Source: Ypsolopha sequella (taxonomy: Eukaryota > Arthropoda > Insecta > Lepidoptera > Ypsolophidae). Taken from it: a DNA stretch of 64,000 nt. Position 1 is the stretch's first letter. Every line of letters starts with the position of its first letter. The translations under genes and the position numbers were made by a program. The notes below the pieces were generated by a model that had not been told where the DNA came from, did no database searches, and saw only the letters and a program-made list of their open reading frames with translations. The DNA is taken from contig OW203993.1 of NCBI GenBank assembly GCA_934047225.1, positions 22,706,069 to 22,770,068 on the forward strand, given 5' to 3'. Of the stretch, positions 1 to 10,659 are shown piece after piece.

Positions 1-1
1 G

Positions 2-94
2 GTTGAGACGATTGTTGCAGGATTAGATGAATCAAAAGAAAACATACAACGATTTAAAAAAAGAATGAGCATTCGTAAGGCAATGATCGGTTGA
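2..94 (+). CDS. possible 3'-terminal coding fragment, cut by the window edge
   Basis: Frame 2 is open from the first base to a TGA at 92-94 and encodes 30 residues, lysine-rich near the end (RFKKRMSIRKAMIG). It could be the last exon of a gene or transposon ORF that starts left of the window. I do not recognise the sequence, and thirty codons is short enough to be open by chance. An AATAAAG lies at 455-461, far downstream. Confidence 0.25.
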   Translation, partial: VETIVAGLDESKENIQRFKKRMSIRKAMIG

Positions 95-586
95 ATATAT
101 GTTATACCCCGCGTAGAGAACTACATATTTCATCTGCCTACTTTTTTTTGCCAAAGTAAACAAACCGAATTCATTTTGCACTAATTAATTAATTATTGGC
201 TTACCGATTATTATGTTTAGTTTTTCAAACACTATGTATTAATTTGTTTTACTTTACATCTTATGTTTCAGTCAAAGCCACTCAAAGTAGACCGTTGATA
301 TTGATGCAGTGATTCAAAATTTTTCCTTTTGGTTACTAAGTTATTTAAGATCTAAAAATGTATAAGAGTGATTTTAATCTTCGGAACAAAAATATGTATA
401 AATCTCTGTTCCTTCCAAGGATTTAATCTCTAGATCTAATGCAGATTTAGTCAAATAAAGACGAAATCACAACAACTCCTGGGCTGCGTTCAGTTTGATC
501 GCTCGCTCGTCACTGACAGCAGGATAGCATATACAAATGCGTTTAATATGCGTTTAAAAGAGATGTCATGATCACCGACGCGACGG
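95..586. other. AT-rich interval without a recognisable gene
   Basis: No convincing ORF. Bases about 481-520 (gggctgcgttcagtttgatc) resemble the hairpin at 6453-6480, so a fragment of that dispersed repeat is present just before the LINE tail. Confidence 0.5.
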
Positions 587-1128
587 TTGGCGTTGTCTGT
601 AAGATGCAATATGTTGGCCCGCAGGTTTGCAAGGTGTACAAGTCAAGTAAAAATTACACTATTAGGGCCTTTTGCCAATCGTTTTACACATGCAGCCTGT
701 GGGTCAGATATACGCAGAAGGCATACAATGCCCTGCGCGTCCATTACAACAACACCTTCAGGATGTTGCTGGGGCTGCCGCGGTATTGTAGTGCATCCGG
801 AATGTTCGCAGAAGCACGCACAGATTGTTTTCACGCTATTGTGCGAAAGAGAGTGGCATCCTTGATGTGCAGGGTCCGCGGCAGCGCGAATAGCCTCCTG
901 AAAACCTTCTCCAACCACATGGACAGCCCTATACATGTGTTTTGGATGTCAGTGCATTGTAGGTAAATGTTGTAAATATTTTGTTTCAGTATTTTGTTTG
1001 TTTAGTGTTGTTTTTAATGTTTATTAATGTTTAATGTTTACTAACATAGTTGATAAGTTCAATTTGTTACTAATATATTATGGACTATATGGTCTGAAAT
1101 AAAATTTTCTATTCTATTCTATTCTATT
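587..1128 (+). mobile_element. 5'-truncated non-LTR retrotransposon (LINE) with 3' tail
   Basis: The extreme C-terminus of a LINE reverse-transcriptase ORF is followed by a ~160-base 3' UTR, an AATAAA at 1098-1103 and a microsatellite tail of ATTCT units at 1107-1128. Non-LTR elements often end in such short tandem tails. The 5' end is missing, as is usual for truncated LINE copies. The coding part is broken (see the pseudogene entry), so the copy is dead. Confidence 0.8.
605..966 (+). pseudogene. LINE reverse-transcriptase C-terminal fragment
   Basis: The first part is read in the frame starting near 605 (NMLARRFARCTSQVKITL) and the second in the frame ending at 966 (FYTCSLW, AYNALRVHYNN, MLLGLPR, SGMFAEAR). 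The two join through a frameshift near 655-665. The second block is the conserved tail of the endonuclease/reverse-transcriptase polyprotein seen in many lepidopteran LINE copies: a small helical domain after the RT. There is no RT palm motif left, so this is only the last ~120 residues of a ~1000-residue protein. The family assignment rests on these tail motifs. Confidence 0.75.
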
Positions 1129-2843
1129 TGAATCCCTCACCACGCTCAGGATTGTAACTTACAATCACTCGCTACGCTCGTGATTCAATTATAGAATCCT
1201 TTGCTTGCTCGGGATTCAAACTCGGCACTCGCAACAAAAAAAATGTTTGCTCTCCTGTTGCACAAATAACTATTTCATCATTTTTCCTTACCCGTGTCAG
1301 GTAAAGTTACTCCCAGCTTTCGCCAGACAGACTCTATTTTACTACTGAATTTTGGTTTTTGTTTTGTCGCTCTCTAATTGATTGGATATATGGAGGATAT
1401 ATGCATCTACCGATATGAATTCTACTAGACATGGCGTTTTCCGAACTTTACGTGCCCACCCACTGCACGTGTTACTTGTGCAAACTGCAAGCGAGCGAGA
1501 GAAGTTGTCGCTAGTTATAAAAAAACCGTAAACGCTGCAGTCGACAAAATACGACAATATGTTTTGCTCTCATTCAAAAGAAATAACGGTGCAAATATAA
1601 AAAGTGGACTACAATAATCATTTCATATTTATTTTGGGTGAGTTACTAAACTTACTAATTTGTTTTGTCTTTATTTTCTAATAAAACGGTATTTTGTCGT
1701 AAAAAAGATAGTAGTCATTTTGTATATTCGTCTCGCTTACTCATTACTAGAATTATATAAGACTGAGGAGTATTGCCAGTTTCTCACATAGATTAAAAGA
1801 AATTCATATTATAGATGTGACAAACTTATGGTGGGAAAAATAAATAATGAAAATGCAGATATATAACTGTCTCTTACTACTATTCTGTACCCAAAGGATG
1901 CCGAACTGGATCCTGTTACTAAGCCTGCTGTCTGTCTGTCCGTCTGTCACAGCACAAGGCTCTACCCTCAGAACATTTAAATAGTTAGAAAGGCCTTGGA
2001 GCTGTATGCGTACCAGAACCTTTGTCGCCTCACACCCACAGGCACACACCTTGTCGTAATTTAAATACTATCAAAACTTTAATCCAAGTGGTTGTTCTTT
2101 CTACGCACAACAAATGAGTTATATCGAAAACTTATCAAATGAAAAAACTACCGTATCTCTGTGTAAAACGGTGTATTTTTCAAACAAACGATTTCATTTA
2201 CGACGTTTTAGTTTTGATACCATGTGACCATTATAAACCTACCGGCTTTAGGTGGTTGATAACTTGACCGGAGCGGTATTGCGAACTTAATATTAAACAC
2301 AGTCTGATTATATGACGTGATGATTTATTGCTAGGGATGGGAACAGATGTATTTTCTTAACATAAAACTTCGACTAACTTTTTTTATAATCAATCGAGAA
2401 ACCAATTTGCTCTGAGACAATTTGTGTGTTGTTTTTTTTTTCTATTTTTATTATCTTGTTTTACACATTTTAGAAAAATTGTTTTAACGTGTATTAGGTG
2501 TATATAAGGTGATTTCATTGATATAGCCAAATTCATACTTAAAACTTTGTAAGTGATCAGTAATAATGATAATATATGGTCACGACATGAATCCCCGAGG
2601 GGGTATCAGAGGTATTCCGAGTGTGAACTGTGAAATGCAAGTTACAGTCCACACTCGGTACAACCGCGTTTCACCGACGAATATATTAAGATTTAACGTA
2701 TTTTAAATTATATTATGGTAGCTTCAAAATAATTGGATTTTTCATAAACACTCTTATGGAAAATCCCATTTCAAAGGAGAATGGGCGTTTTGGTCCTTAC
2801 CACCAATACACTTGTGTTAGGTGACATAAATAGGTGTTATAAT
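1129..2843. other. AT-rich intergenic stretch with dispersed-repeat fragments
   Basis: 1131-1240 is a low-complexity block with recurring 'tcactcgctacgctcgtgattc'-like units. About 1890-1970 (ctgtctgtctgtccgtctgtcac) is a reverse-orientation fragment of the repeat seen in fuller form at 16105-16568. No convincing gene was found; the short ORFs here look random. Confidence 0.5.
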
Positions 2844-3840
2844 AACATTCGAGAAACCGTTAACAGTAACTCCAAAATCGATCGGGTAACTGTACAATCA
2901 AGGAGAAAAGTTTTCATATAAAATGTATGAGAAAATATTTAAAACCGTACAAGTGTGTGTTTATTTACTCTACGGTGTAATTCTAAGCTATGCATAAGTA
3001 TAAATACTTATTTTTCAATATCTGTCATATATTTGTACAGTCGAGAACAAAAGTTTTCGGGTGAAATGTATGAAAAAACATTTGAAAGTGTAAAAGTGTA
3101 TTTTATTTACTCTACAACGTAATTCTAAGCTATGCATATGTATGTCTAAAAAGTGTATAAGTGTCTGTTTATTTACTCTATATGGTAATTCTAATTCCAA
3201 GCTCTTTTTTTCTATATATTTTGTAAAAACCTTTAGTATATTATACCAACTCTGATACTGTAACTACTGTAAATATATATTCAAGATATGCATGCATAGC
3301 TTAGAATTACCCTGTTGGATAATTAAACACACATTTATATACTTTTAAATATTTTAGCAAAATCTTTATTCCTCGACTATACAGATTCCCTATATCTTGA
3401 TAAATAATCAATTGGACATGTGCATAGCTTAGAATTACCCTATAGATTAAATAATAACACACTCATACATTTTTAAATATTTTATCCCAAAGCTTTTGAC
3501 CTCGTTTGTACATTTTACCCTATATATTTTGATAAATGTTTTCAGACATACATATACGTAGCTTAGAATTACATTGTAGAGTAATTAAAACACGCTTTAA
3601 CACTTTTTTTTTTTTTTCATACATTTCACACAAATACTTTTGTTCTCGACTGTACAAATATCTCATGTATTTTGAAAAATATGTATTTATGCATAGCCAA
3701 GAATTACACCGTAGAGGAAATAAACGCACACTTATTCACTTTTAAATATTTTCTCATACATTTTATATAAAAAAAAAATTCCTTGCTTGTACAGTTATCC
3801 GGTCGATTTTGGGGTAATTGACAACGGTTTCTCGAATGTT
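2844..3840. mobile_element. foldback element with tandemly repeated inverted arms
   Basis: The ends are inverted: 2844 reads aacattcgagaaaccgtt and the reverse complement from 3840 reads the same. Just inside, both ends carry 'caaaatcga(t/c)cgg(g/a)taactgtacaa'. Each arm is built from repeats of a ~140-base unit containing 'gtaattctaagctatgcata', three times in the left arm (about 2977, 3117, 3182) and four times inverted in the right arm (about 3290, 3420, 3560, 3690). There is no coding potential. The architecture resembles Foldback-type DNA elements, whose long TIRs contain internal direct repeats. A 2-bp AT/TA duplication is possible but not proven. Confidence 0.8.
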
Positions 3841-4382
3841 ATAAAAGTTTTATCTTAAATCTTAATTTAAGAATATCGCTTAAGGAATAAAAAACGTCTA
3901 TCGATTGTGTGACACCACGTTACGGCACAACACTAGCGAGCAAGTTTGACAAGTAGGGAGAGCATACATTACTTGTTTACTACATCTTAGCCAAAATTGT
4001 GAGCGTACATTGCCGGTAATGTATATTTTTGTTGTCACCATGAGTAAATTAGTTATTTATCTAAAATTCTCATATTATACAAAGTTTTTATAATTACAGG
4101 TGAAAGGAAATATCTCAATTTTTCCGGTTTGCTTTCTTATTCGTGATTCTGCAAGTAATTATTGCACAAGACGGCATTTCTCTTTAGATTAGGCAGAGCT
4201 GTTCACAGACCCTGCGGTCCGTAATAGAATTACAATGGATCATAAGCCATTCACTTCATACTTTCGTAATCGATATTAGCGATATAATTCTATTTCGGAA
4301 CGCAGGGAGAGTCACGGTTCGCGTGCGACTATGGGTAGCGATCGCGTGTTTCGGTCTAAGTATTGATGTTCAACAGTAGTTG
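3841..4382. other. intergenic, no gene seen
   Basis: AT-rich sequence between the foldback element and the hAT element. I see no coding signal and no clear repeat structure. Confidence 0.5.
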
Positions 4383-4534
4383 TGGCGCGCTAGTGTACGT
4401 TAAACATCGATAGTTTGAAAGTTCGATAACTATCGATATTTAACAAAAAACTATCGATACTATCGATAGACTATCGATAGTTTAATATTTTTACAACACA
4501 TTCCGTTTTTATACTTTTATTCAACAAAGTAATT

Positions 4535-6352
4535 TTATTTAAAAAAATGAGCATTTTGTTTTATAAACAAAAGTTTATTCATTCTTTTGTCTTTCAGCCT
4601 GCTTCGACGCTCCGTCATAATCTGTCCGGCCTTTGAAAATATTCTTTCCGACGGTACAGACGTAGCACTGATACAAAAGAATGCTTCTGCAACTTCTTTA
4701 AGTCTACTGTTAGAATTTTTCCAGTACTGGAACGGACTTTCATTTTTGCCAATAACTGGCTTTTCTAAATATTGCCTGATATCTACGATCGAATCACTCA
4801 ATGGCGTAGATATTTGTGGCTCATCTAAGAACCCTAATAAGTCGTCAGTTTTCTTTGTTTGCTGTTCCTTGGATGTCGATGGACCTGGGACTGGATTTGT
4901 TTCAGAATCAGTACATTCTTTAGGATTTAAAGTCAAATGGGAGCAATATGTCTTCTCCAGCCATTGGATTGCACGTTTTTCGTCTTCACTTGTTCTAAAA
5001 CCTTTCTTTTTAAAACGAGGGTCGAGTATGGTAGCAAGCGCTGTAGGTGTTCTTTTTTCATAGGGGTTAAGCCTTGCATCTACTGATCCCTTCAATTTCA
5101 ACAATACTGATTTTGCTTGATAGGTTTGCATTGTATTTTCTATTTCTGCTAATCTGCTTTTAATGCCACGAATTAATGGCAGAACAAGTGATAGTGTAAC
5201 ATACGTGTCACCAGATATTCTTGTTGTGGCTAAATCAAATGGTTCCAGAATTTGAATGATTTCTTGAATTATTGAATAGTCATCGGCATTTAATGCAGGT
5301 GGTGCTCTTTCGCATTCATTTATAGCAAGAGTCAATTCTGCTTTCACAACGCAAATGCGCTGGAGCATATGATATGCACTGTTCCAGCGGGTAGGAACTT
5401 CTTGGATCAGTTTAAGCTCTGTTTTATTCAGTTGACGTTGAGCAGCGCGTAATTGATCGCTAGCTAAAGTACTCATTTTGAAGAATGTCACAATAGCTTT
5501 ACATTTTTTCAAGATGTAGTCAAAACACTCTACAGAAAATGAATCGGTTACAGTCAGGTTCAAGGTATGTGCGAAGCATGGTATATGACGAATCTGAAGT
5601 TTGTCAACAGCATTGATCATATTACGAGCGTTGTCAGTAGTTATCCCTTCGCATTTGGTTCTGATACCCCATCTGGTCAAAACAGAATCCAAAACATTTG
5701 CAATTTTCTCTGCAGTATGATTTCCTTCTAACTTCACAGCTTCCAACAGAGGTGCAACTAAATTATCGTTATAAAAAAAATGACATGTTACGGCCAGAAT
5801 TCCTTCATTAGAAACTGAGGTCCATAAATCAGTGGTAACACTAACATGCTTAGCTTTAGCTAATGCTGATTCGAGCTTCTGTTTGACGTGAGCATAATCT
5901 GTTGGTAATAGTTTGTTTTTCAAAGTAGTTGTATCAGGAATTTCATATCGCTTATCTAGAGCATTGACAAACTCACGAAATCCTTCGTGTTCTCCTTTGC
6001 GCAGGGGTTCCATGTCGATAGCAATCATACGTACATACTTTTCGTCCAAATCTTTCTTAATTTTGCTTCCGCTTTCATAAAAATTTTCTCTGTCAAGGTA
6101 ATTTTTTATGGTTTTCCTCACCTTTGGGCTGGGGCCAGCGTCCTGTTGACGGTTCTCTTCAATATTAATTGTATCATTCGTAGATGTAGATCCCGGGACT
6201 GGCGACCACGCTTCACGATGTTTCCTTTTCAGGTGATCTATTAGATTGGTGGTATTTCCACTAAACTTAAACTCGCCGGCACACAATGAACACTTAGCAA
6301 ACCTTTTTTCCTTTGTTTTTGTAAAAAACATCCAAACGCGTGATTTACTCAT
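4535..6352 (-). CDS. hAT transposase, ZBED-like, full length
   Basis: 605 residues on the minus strand with no interruption. Residues ~1-50 form a BED zinc finger (CSLCAGEF followed by HLKRKH), which binds the element ends. The RNase H-like catalytic core follows, with DLWTS and ITTDNARNM supplying acidic residues, CFAHTLNL as the C/H-rich motif of ZBED-type hATs, and EVPTRWNSAYHML. The C-terminal hATC dimerisation region carries TSVPSERIFSKAG and ends KLLFIKQN. The length fits an autonomous hAT transposase (about 600-700 aa). The start ATG at 6352 opens directly on the BED domain, and 333 bases of leader separate it from the right TIR. A domesticated host ZBED gene is unlikely because TIRs and a TSD are present. 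Whether it is active cannot be told from sequence. Confidence 0.95.
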   Translation of the reverse strand: MSKSRVWMFFTKTKEKRFAKCSLCAGEFKFSGNTTNLIDHLKRKHREAWSPVPGSTSTNDTINIEENRQQDAGPSPKVRKTIKNYLDRENFYESGSKIKKDLDEKYVRMIAIDMEPLRKGEHEGFREFVNALDKRYEIPDTTTLKNKLLPTDYAHVKQKLESALAKAKHVSVTTDLWTSVSNEGILAVTCHFFYNDNLVAPLLEAVKLEGNHTAEKIANVLDSVLTRWGIRTKCEGITTDNARNMINAVDKLQIRHIPCFAHTLNLTVTDSFSVECFDYILKKCKAIVTFFKMSTLASDQLRAAQRQLNKTELKLIQEVPTRWNSAYHMLQRICVVKAELTLAINECERAPPALNADDYSIIQEIIQILEPFDLATTRISGDTYVTLSLVLPLIRGIKSRLAEIENTMQTYQAKSVLLKLKGSVDARLNPYEKRTPTALATILDPRFKKKGFRTSEDEKRAIQWLEKTYCSHLTLNPKECTDSETNPVPGPSTSKEQQTKKTDDLLGFLDEPQISTPLSDSIVDIRQYLEKPVIGKNESPFQYWKNSNSRLKEVAEAFFCISATSVPSERIFSKAGQIMTERRSRLKDKRMNKLLFIKQNAHFFK

Positions 6353-6463
6353 TTTTCGTTTTATTTTATTTTTTACTGTGCTTAGAATAAATTCTAACCT
6401 AATTGACTGGGTGAATGATCAAGTCATGAACGAATTTCAAAGACAAAGCCGTGGGCTGCGTTC

Positions 6464-6542
6464 AGCTTGATCGCCCGCCGACGCTCTTTTGCACGCGTTG
6501 AATTTGTAAGGCGGTTGCGGGCGTCGGCGAGTGATCAAGCTT
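6464..6542. repeat. GC-rich hairpin in the hAT leader
   Basis: Left arm 6464-6484 (agcttgatcgcccgccgacgc) pairs with 6521-6542 (gcgtcggcgagtgatcaagctt). The loop contains 'cttttgcacgcgttgaattt', also found inside the palindromic MITE copy at 44444-44603. It lies between the transposase start codon and the right TIR, so it is either an inserted micro-MITE or part of the element's promoter region. Confidence 0.6.
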
Positions 6543-6693
6543 AAGGCATCCATGTAGGCAAAAATCGATTGTTACATTTGTTACGAAAATCCATCACAAA
6601 TAAAAAATGTAACCAACAATCGATTGTTAAAAAACATATCGATTACTATGATGTTACTATGACTATCGATGTTTAACGTAGCCTATGGCGCGC

Positions 6694-7176
6694 GTGACAC
6701 GCCCACTTAGCCTTTCTATTTGATTTAAATGTTCTGTGGCTCTACCTACGTTTTCAGCCGTAATAAGTAGCCAATTAAAACATACAATTTGATATCCATA
6801 TTGTATACTTAGGGGGGTCCGGATGTATGATTGTAGGGTGCAGGTACATACAGAAACCGAGGTAAGGAATCAGTTGAAAGTCCTGTACACGTAACACGTA
6901 CTCCAGTTTATTGCCAAGAGATAAGCAAGCAGAATGAAGTATAATGGAAGATAGACACAGGATGAAGTATATATAGATAGTCACAGCACTTAGTAAATAA
7001 GGTAACATGCAAGAATGCGTATTTGCGTAAGTGCGATAAGCAAGCGAGAGGCGTACGTTCCGCGCGAAGGAGGTTTCTTGCACTGATTAAATAAAACAGT
7101 TTCTTGACCACGGAACAGTTCTTGACTGGCGAGCGATGGGTGGCCGCCGCGCCGGCCGTGGCCGCGCGGTCGCGTA
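6694..7176. other. intergenic between hAT and the copia-bearing element
   Basis: No gene seen. 7130-7176 becomes GC-rich (gccgcgcggtcgc) and leads into the inverted-repeat element that hosts the copia insertion; the same 'ccgcgcggtcgc' recurs beyond the other end near 11713-11724. Confidence 0.45.
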
Positions 7177-7237
7177 TATGGAAACCCTTCCAGTATTCAG
7201 AACCCCAGTAATTCTGAGCTGCGGGAGGGTTTACTAG

Positions 7238-7424
7238 TTTTAGAATGGTTAGGAGAAGAAAACTAGGTTTGAGAATTTATTTTGAATATAATTACTGTAG
7301 CGTTGCACAATATACCTTGACCGGCATTATTATTCTGTTACAGTGACAGCAGTACAGACAACTTAACTAACATAAAAAACATTAGTACCAATATAACAAA
7401 AATATAATTGTTGCCACATCAAAA
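7238..7424 (-). repeat. copia 3' LTR
   Basis: 187 bp, identical by eye to 10678-10864. In element orientation it starts TTTTGATGTGGCAAC and ends CCATTCTAAAA, so it lacks the usual TG...CA termini. The boundary is set by the ACTAG target duplication on one side and the purine tract on the other. Confidence 0.93.
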
Positions 7425-7628
7425 CACCCCTTCAACAGTTATATATTTTTTTTATCATAGAAATACACCCCTTCAATAATAATTTTTAGATATAACCACC
7501 TTAAAAACTCTTAAAAAATATCAAGTGATCTCCCCTTAACATTTTTGTGTGAACACCCTCTTAACAAAACTTTCATTAAATTTTAACACATACATAAAAT
7601 AGCAATGAGCTTAAACTAAAAAGGCTTT

Positions 7629-8567
7629 TCATAACTTTTCAAATAACTGTTTGCCTAATGGCTTCGTAAATATGTCTGCAATATTTTCACCATATAAAAA
7701 TGCACCAGTAACGTCCATTTGAAACACTGGTAACTTCTTTTGATTAGCTACTGTCAAGAATGTTCCGCAACAGGTGTATATGTATCATTGTCACAATTTC
7801 TTTGTTCAAAGCCTCTTGCAACCAGTCTTGCTTTATAAATAGGTCCTCTTTCTGTATTTTTTATCTTGAATACCCATTTGCTGCTTACAATCTTTGTATC
7901 GTTTGGTAGTTCTGTTACTTCTTCCCATGTATTATTCTCTTTCAATGTTTTCAGCTCCTTCTTTACAGCTTCTTCCCACATACATTTGTCAGGTCTATTC
8001 ATTGCTTCCTGGTAAGTAATTGGTTCATCACAACTGTAGCCAAGAAAACAACTGTTGCTTTCATCTGATACATCATTTGTTTCATAGTCTTTTAAACATT
8101 TTGGTTTTTTATTTATCCTTCTAGGTCGTCTTTCTTCCATTTCTGAATTTTCTTCTCGTAAGATTTCTCCCATCACTTCTGCTGACTCTTGCAAGACTCT
8201 TTCTCCTGAGAATGTTTCTACATGGTCTTGATCATTTGCACTTTCAATTGTTTCATTTATTACTAGTTTTTCTTCATTTAAGTTTTCCTCATGATAAATC
8301 TCTTCATAATGTTGTTGATAGTCTTCCTCCTCGCTGTCACATCTAGTGAACATTTCGAGTTCTTGACGTTTACTAGGTTCTTTTCCAGGTGTTTTTATTT
8401 CAGGTTCTCCTTTTAAAAAAATGATATCCCTTTTGATCTCCACCTCATTTTTGTCAGGTAAGTATACTCTGTATCCTTTAGTATTTTCTCCATATCCGAC
8501 AAAATAGCCAAATTCAGCTTTGCTATCAAATTTTAGCCTTTTTTGATCAGGAACATGAACAGAGATT
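7629..8567 (-). pseudogene. copia pol 3' portion, RT and RNase H mostly deleted
   Basis: This is a continuation of pol after a one-base frameshift near 8560, just past the LQIFG codons. It covers the integrase C-terminal region (FGYFVGYG, an acidic linker) and the start of RT (WEEAVKKELKTL, WVFKIK, YKARLVARGF). A second one-base shift at ~7755 leads into NQKKLPVFQMDVTGAFLYG, the first catalytic-aspartate block of copia RT. That block is fused directly to NIADIFTKPL, the extreme C-terminus of pol, and the frame stops at 7629-7631. So about 400 residues holding the YxDD active site and nearly all of RNase H are missing. The ~230-residue ORF at 7754-8443 is the longest intact piece. Confidence 0.88.
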
Positions 8568-8568
8568 T

Positions 8569-10578
8569 TTATCCAAATATTTGCAGATTGTTAATATCAT
8601 ATTCTTTTCCAAACCAAAGCTCATAAGGTGTCTTCTTTTCAATACGGCTTGGTCCGCTTCTATTTATTATGTATACCGCTGTGTTTATCGCTTCGGCCCA
8701 CATATTCTTGCTCAGGCCACTTTCTAAAAGCATTGTTCTTGCTGACTCTACAACTGTTCGCATCTCTCGCTCCACACAGCCATTTTGCTGTGGTGTATAA
8801 ACCACACTTGTTTGATGTTGAATACCATAGGAGTTTATTAATTCTTTCATTTCTCGTCCAATAAATTCCTTAGCATTGTCACTTCTAATGAATTTTATTT
8901 TATGACCTGGGTATACTTCAGTTTGCATAATAAATTGCTTCAGGCATTCAATACTTTGGGATTTATGCTTAATAAAATAAACTTTTCTATACTTCGTAAA
9001 ATCATCCTTTAACAACAAGAAAAATTTTGATCCCCCAAGTGAAATTTCCTCTACCGGACCTCCTATGTCCATGTGAATTATTTCTCCAGGTTCTGAAGCT
9101 CTATGTTCACTGCCAGGGAAAGGAAATCTATGCTGCTTCCCCTTTAAGCAAGATACACAGGTTTCTTCTTCTCCTTTAATAATCGTAATATTATTCTTTT
9201 CCAGAATATTTTTCACTTGACTGATATTTTGATGGCCTAATTTAGCATGCCATTCTGAGAGTCCTGAGGTGCTTTTTCCTACCAAAGCAATTTCTTTTTC
9301 TTGTTGAAACATCATTACATACATTTTGCCTCGCCTCTTCGCTATTGCGTGTACACTGTTATTTTTCTCAAACTTGCACTCATTAGATGTAGATAGCAGT
9401 TTATATCCTTTGTCCAGAGCTGCACTCATAGAAAACAGATTCACTTTTAGATCAGGCACAAATAATACATTGTTCATTGTTGTTGGAATCCACTGTTCCC
9501 CATCATAAGCTTTCAAGATTATGTCTCCATATCCCACAGCCTTTATCATTGTTCCGTCACCTATTATAACGTCTTTTGGCACCAGTAAGCTTTTATAATT
9601 TTTGAAAGTGTCTCTTGTAGAACACATATGTTCTGATGCTCCACTGTCTAGGAACCAGTCATTGTCCGAACATTTTGAGGTTAGGGCACTTACCGATACT
9701 GAGGTAATAAACGCGTTTTGTTTATCATTTTTTACAGAGTTCATGTCTTGTTTGTCACTCTTTACCGAGTTTTTATCATTTTTAAACCAACACTGTTCAA
9801 ATGTATGCCCGTTCTTTTTGCACTGTTTACAAAACATGTTCGATTTGTTTACTCTGCAGTCGCGTTTATAATGTCCGATTTTCCCGCAATTAAAACATTT
9901 TCTCGAGTCCTGTTTTACATTCACTTTAAAAGCAGTCTGATTAACATTTTCATTTTGTTCCTCGTACAATTTGTTTCGTTGTTCTTCTATCAAAAGTCTA
10001 GCTGTCAATTCTGACAATGTGCGCTTTTCGGTTGGTACTGAATCCCACGCAGATACAAAATGGCGAAACTTTTCACCCAACGAACTGATTATTTTTGTAA
10101 TAATCATATTTTCAGGAATTTCCCCTTTTGCTTGACGAATTTGTGCTACTACACCGTCTATTCTGGCAATAAACGTTGCCATACTTTCGTTGTTTCCATG
10201 TTTCATTTCAAAAAACCGTTGCTGTAGTATGTGTAACGAAACATCAGATTTTTGCTCGTACACAGTACATAGCTTGTCCCATATTTCTTTAGCTGTCTCG
10301 CAATTCTGAACTTGTAACATCACTGCTGCTGATAATCTGGTGACGATCACACCTTGAGCCTTCGCATCCAGTTTTTGCCATTCTTTGTACTTGGTTAATT
10401 CTTGATCAGATGCCGGTTTCTCCGGGCACAAGCGCGAGCCATCAACAACTTCATATGCACTTATCGCTTTTAGGATCACTTTTACTTGAAACTTCCAGCT
10501 GTTCCAGTTTTCATTACCTTCTAGTCTTAATCCTTGACTATTTGACGACATCAACGTCGAACCAAATTCGGCGTCCAT
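8569..10578 (-). CDS. copia Gag-protease-integrase polyprotein (5' part of gag-pol)
   Basis: 669 residues from ATG 10578. Residues ~15-200 are the copia-type Gag (WNSWKFQVKVIL, then LHILQQRFFEMKHG). A CCHC knuckle CFNCGKIGHYKRDC is followed by a second, CKQCKKNGHTFEQC. The aspartic protease active site reads FLDSGASEHM. Integrase begins with an HHCC finger (HAKLGH ... CVSCLKGKQ) and keeps catalytic residues in HMDIGGP, RSDNAKEF and QQNGCVERE, the DDE triad. The ORF ends at LQIFG by a frameshift rather than at a natural stop. Gag, protease and integrase are therefore apparently intact, while polymerase functions are gone. Confidence 0.93.
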   Translation of the reverse strand: MDAEFGSTLMSSNSQGLRLEGNENWNSWKFQVKVILKAISAYEVVDGSRLCPEKPASDQELTKYKEWQKLDAKAQGVIVTRLSAAVMLQVQNCETAKEIWDKLCTVYEQKSDVSLHILQQRFFEMKHGNNESMATFIARIDGVVAQIRQAKGEIPENMIITKIISSLGEKFRHFVSAWDSVPTEKRTLSELTARLLIEEQRNKLYEEQNENVNQTAFKVNVKQDSRKCFNCGKIGHYKRDCRVNKSNMFCKQCKKNGHTFEQCWFKNDKNSVKSDKQDMNSVKNDKQNAFITSVSVSALTSKCSDNDWFLDSGASEHMCSTRDTFKNYKSLLVPKDVIIGDGTMIKAVGYGDIILKAYDGEQWIPTTMNNVLFVPDLKVNLFSMSAALDKGYKLLSTSNECKFEKNNSVHAIAKRRGKMYVMMFQQEKEIALVGKSTSGLSEWHAKLGHQNISQVKNILEKNNITIIKGEEETCVSCLKGKQHRFPFPGSEHRASEPGEIIHMDIGGPVEEISLGGSKFFLLLKDDFTKYRKVYFIKHKSQSIECLKQFIMQTEVYPGHKIKFIRSDNAKEFIGREMKELINSYGIQHQTSVVYTPQQNGCVEREMRTVVESARTMLLESGLSKNMWAEAINTAVYIINRSGPSRIEKKTPYELWFGKEYDINNLQIFG

Positions 10579-10659
10579 TTTACCAACGCTACTGCTTCAC
10601 CGCAGATTTTCGGCTGCTTTACCGCAGATTATTTTCTCAAACCTTTCCAATTCGGTGAA

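Larger units (their letters stand above)
4391..6685 (-). mobile_element. complete, apparently intact hAT DNA transposon
   Basis: The 2295-bp element has 24-bp terminal inverted repeats matching at 22 positions: left TAGTGTACGTTAAACATCGA, right end (reverse complement) TAGGCTACGTTAAACATCGA, both continuing TAGT. It is flanked by a perfect 8-bp target duplication, TGGCGCGC at 4383-4390 and 6686-6693, the hallmark of hAT insertion. The subterminal regions are packed with short ATCGAT-centred repeats (about 4405-4485 and 6565-6670), the usual kind of transposase-binding array. One uninterrupted transposase ORF lies inside. Intact ORF, TIRs and TSD together indicate a recent insertion. Confidence 0.97.

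Noticed and set aside
4587..5063. Plus-strand 158-aa ORF
   Set aside because: Antisense shadow of the hAT transposase.
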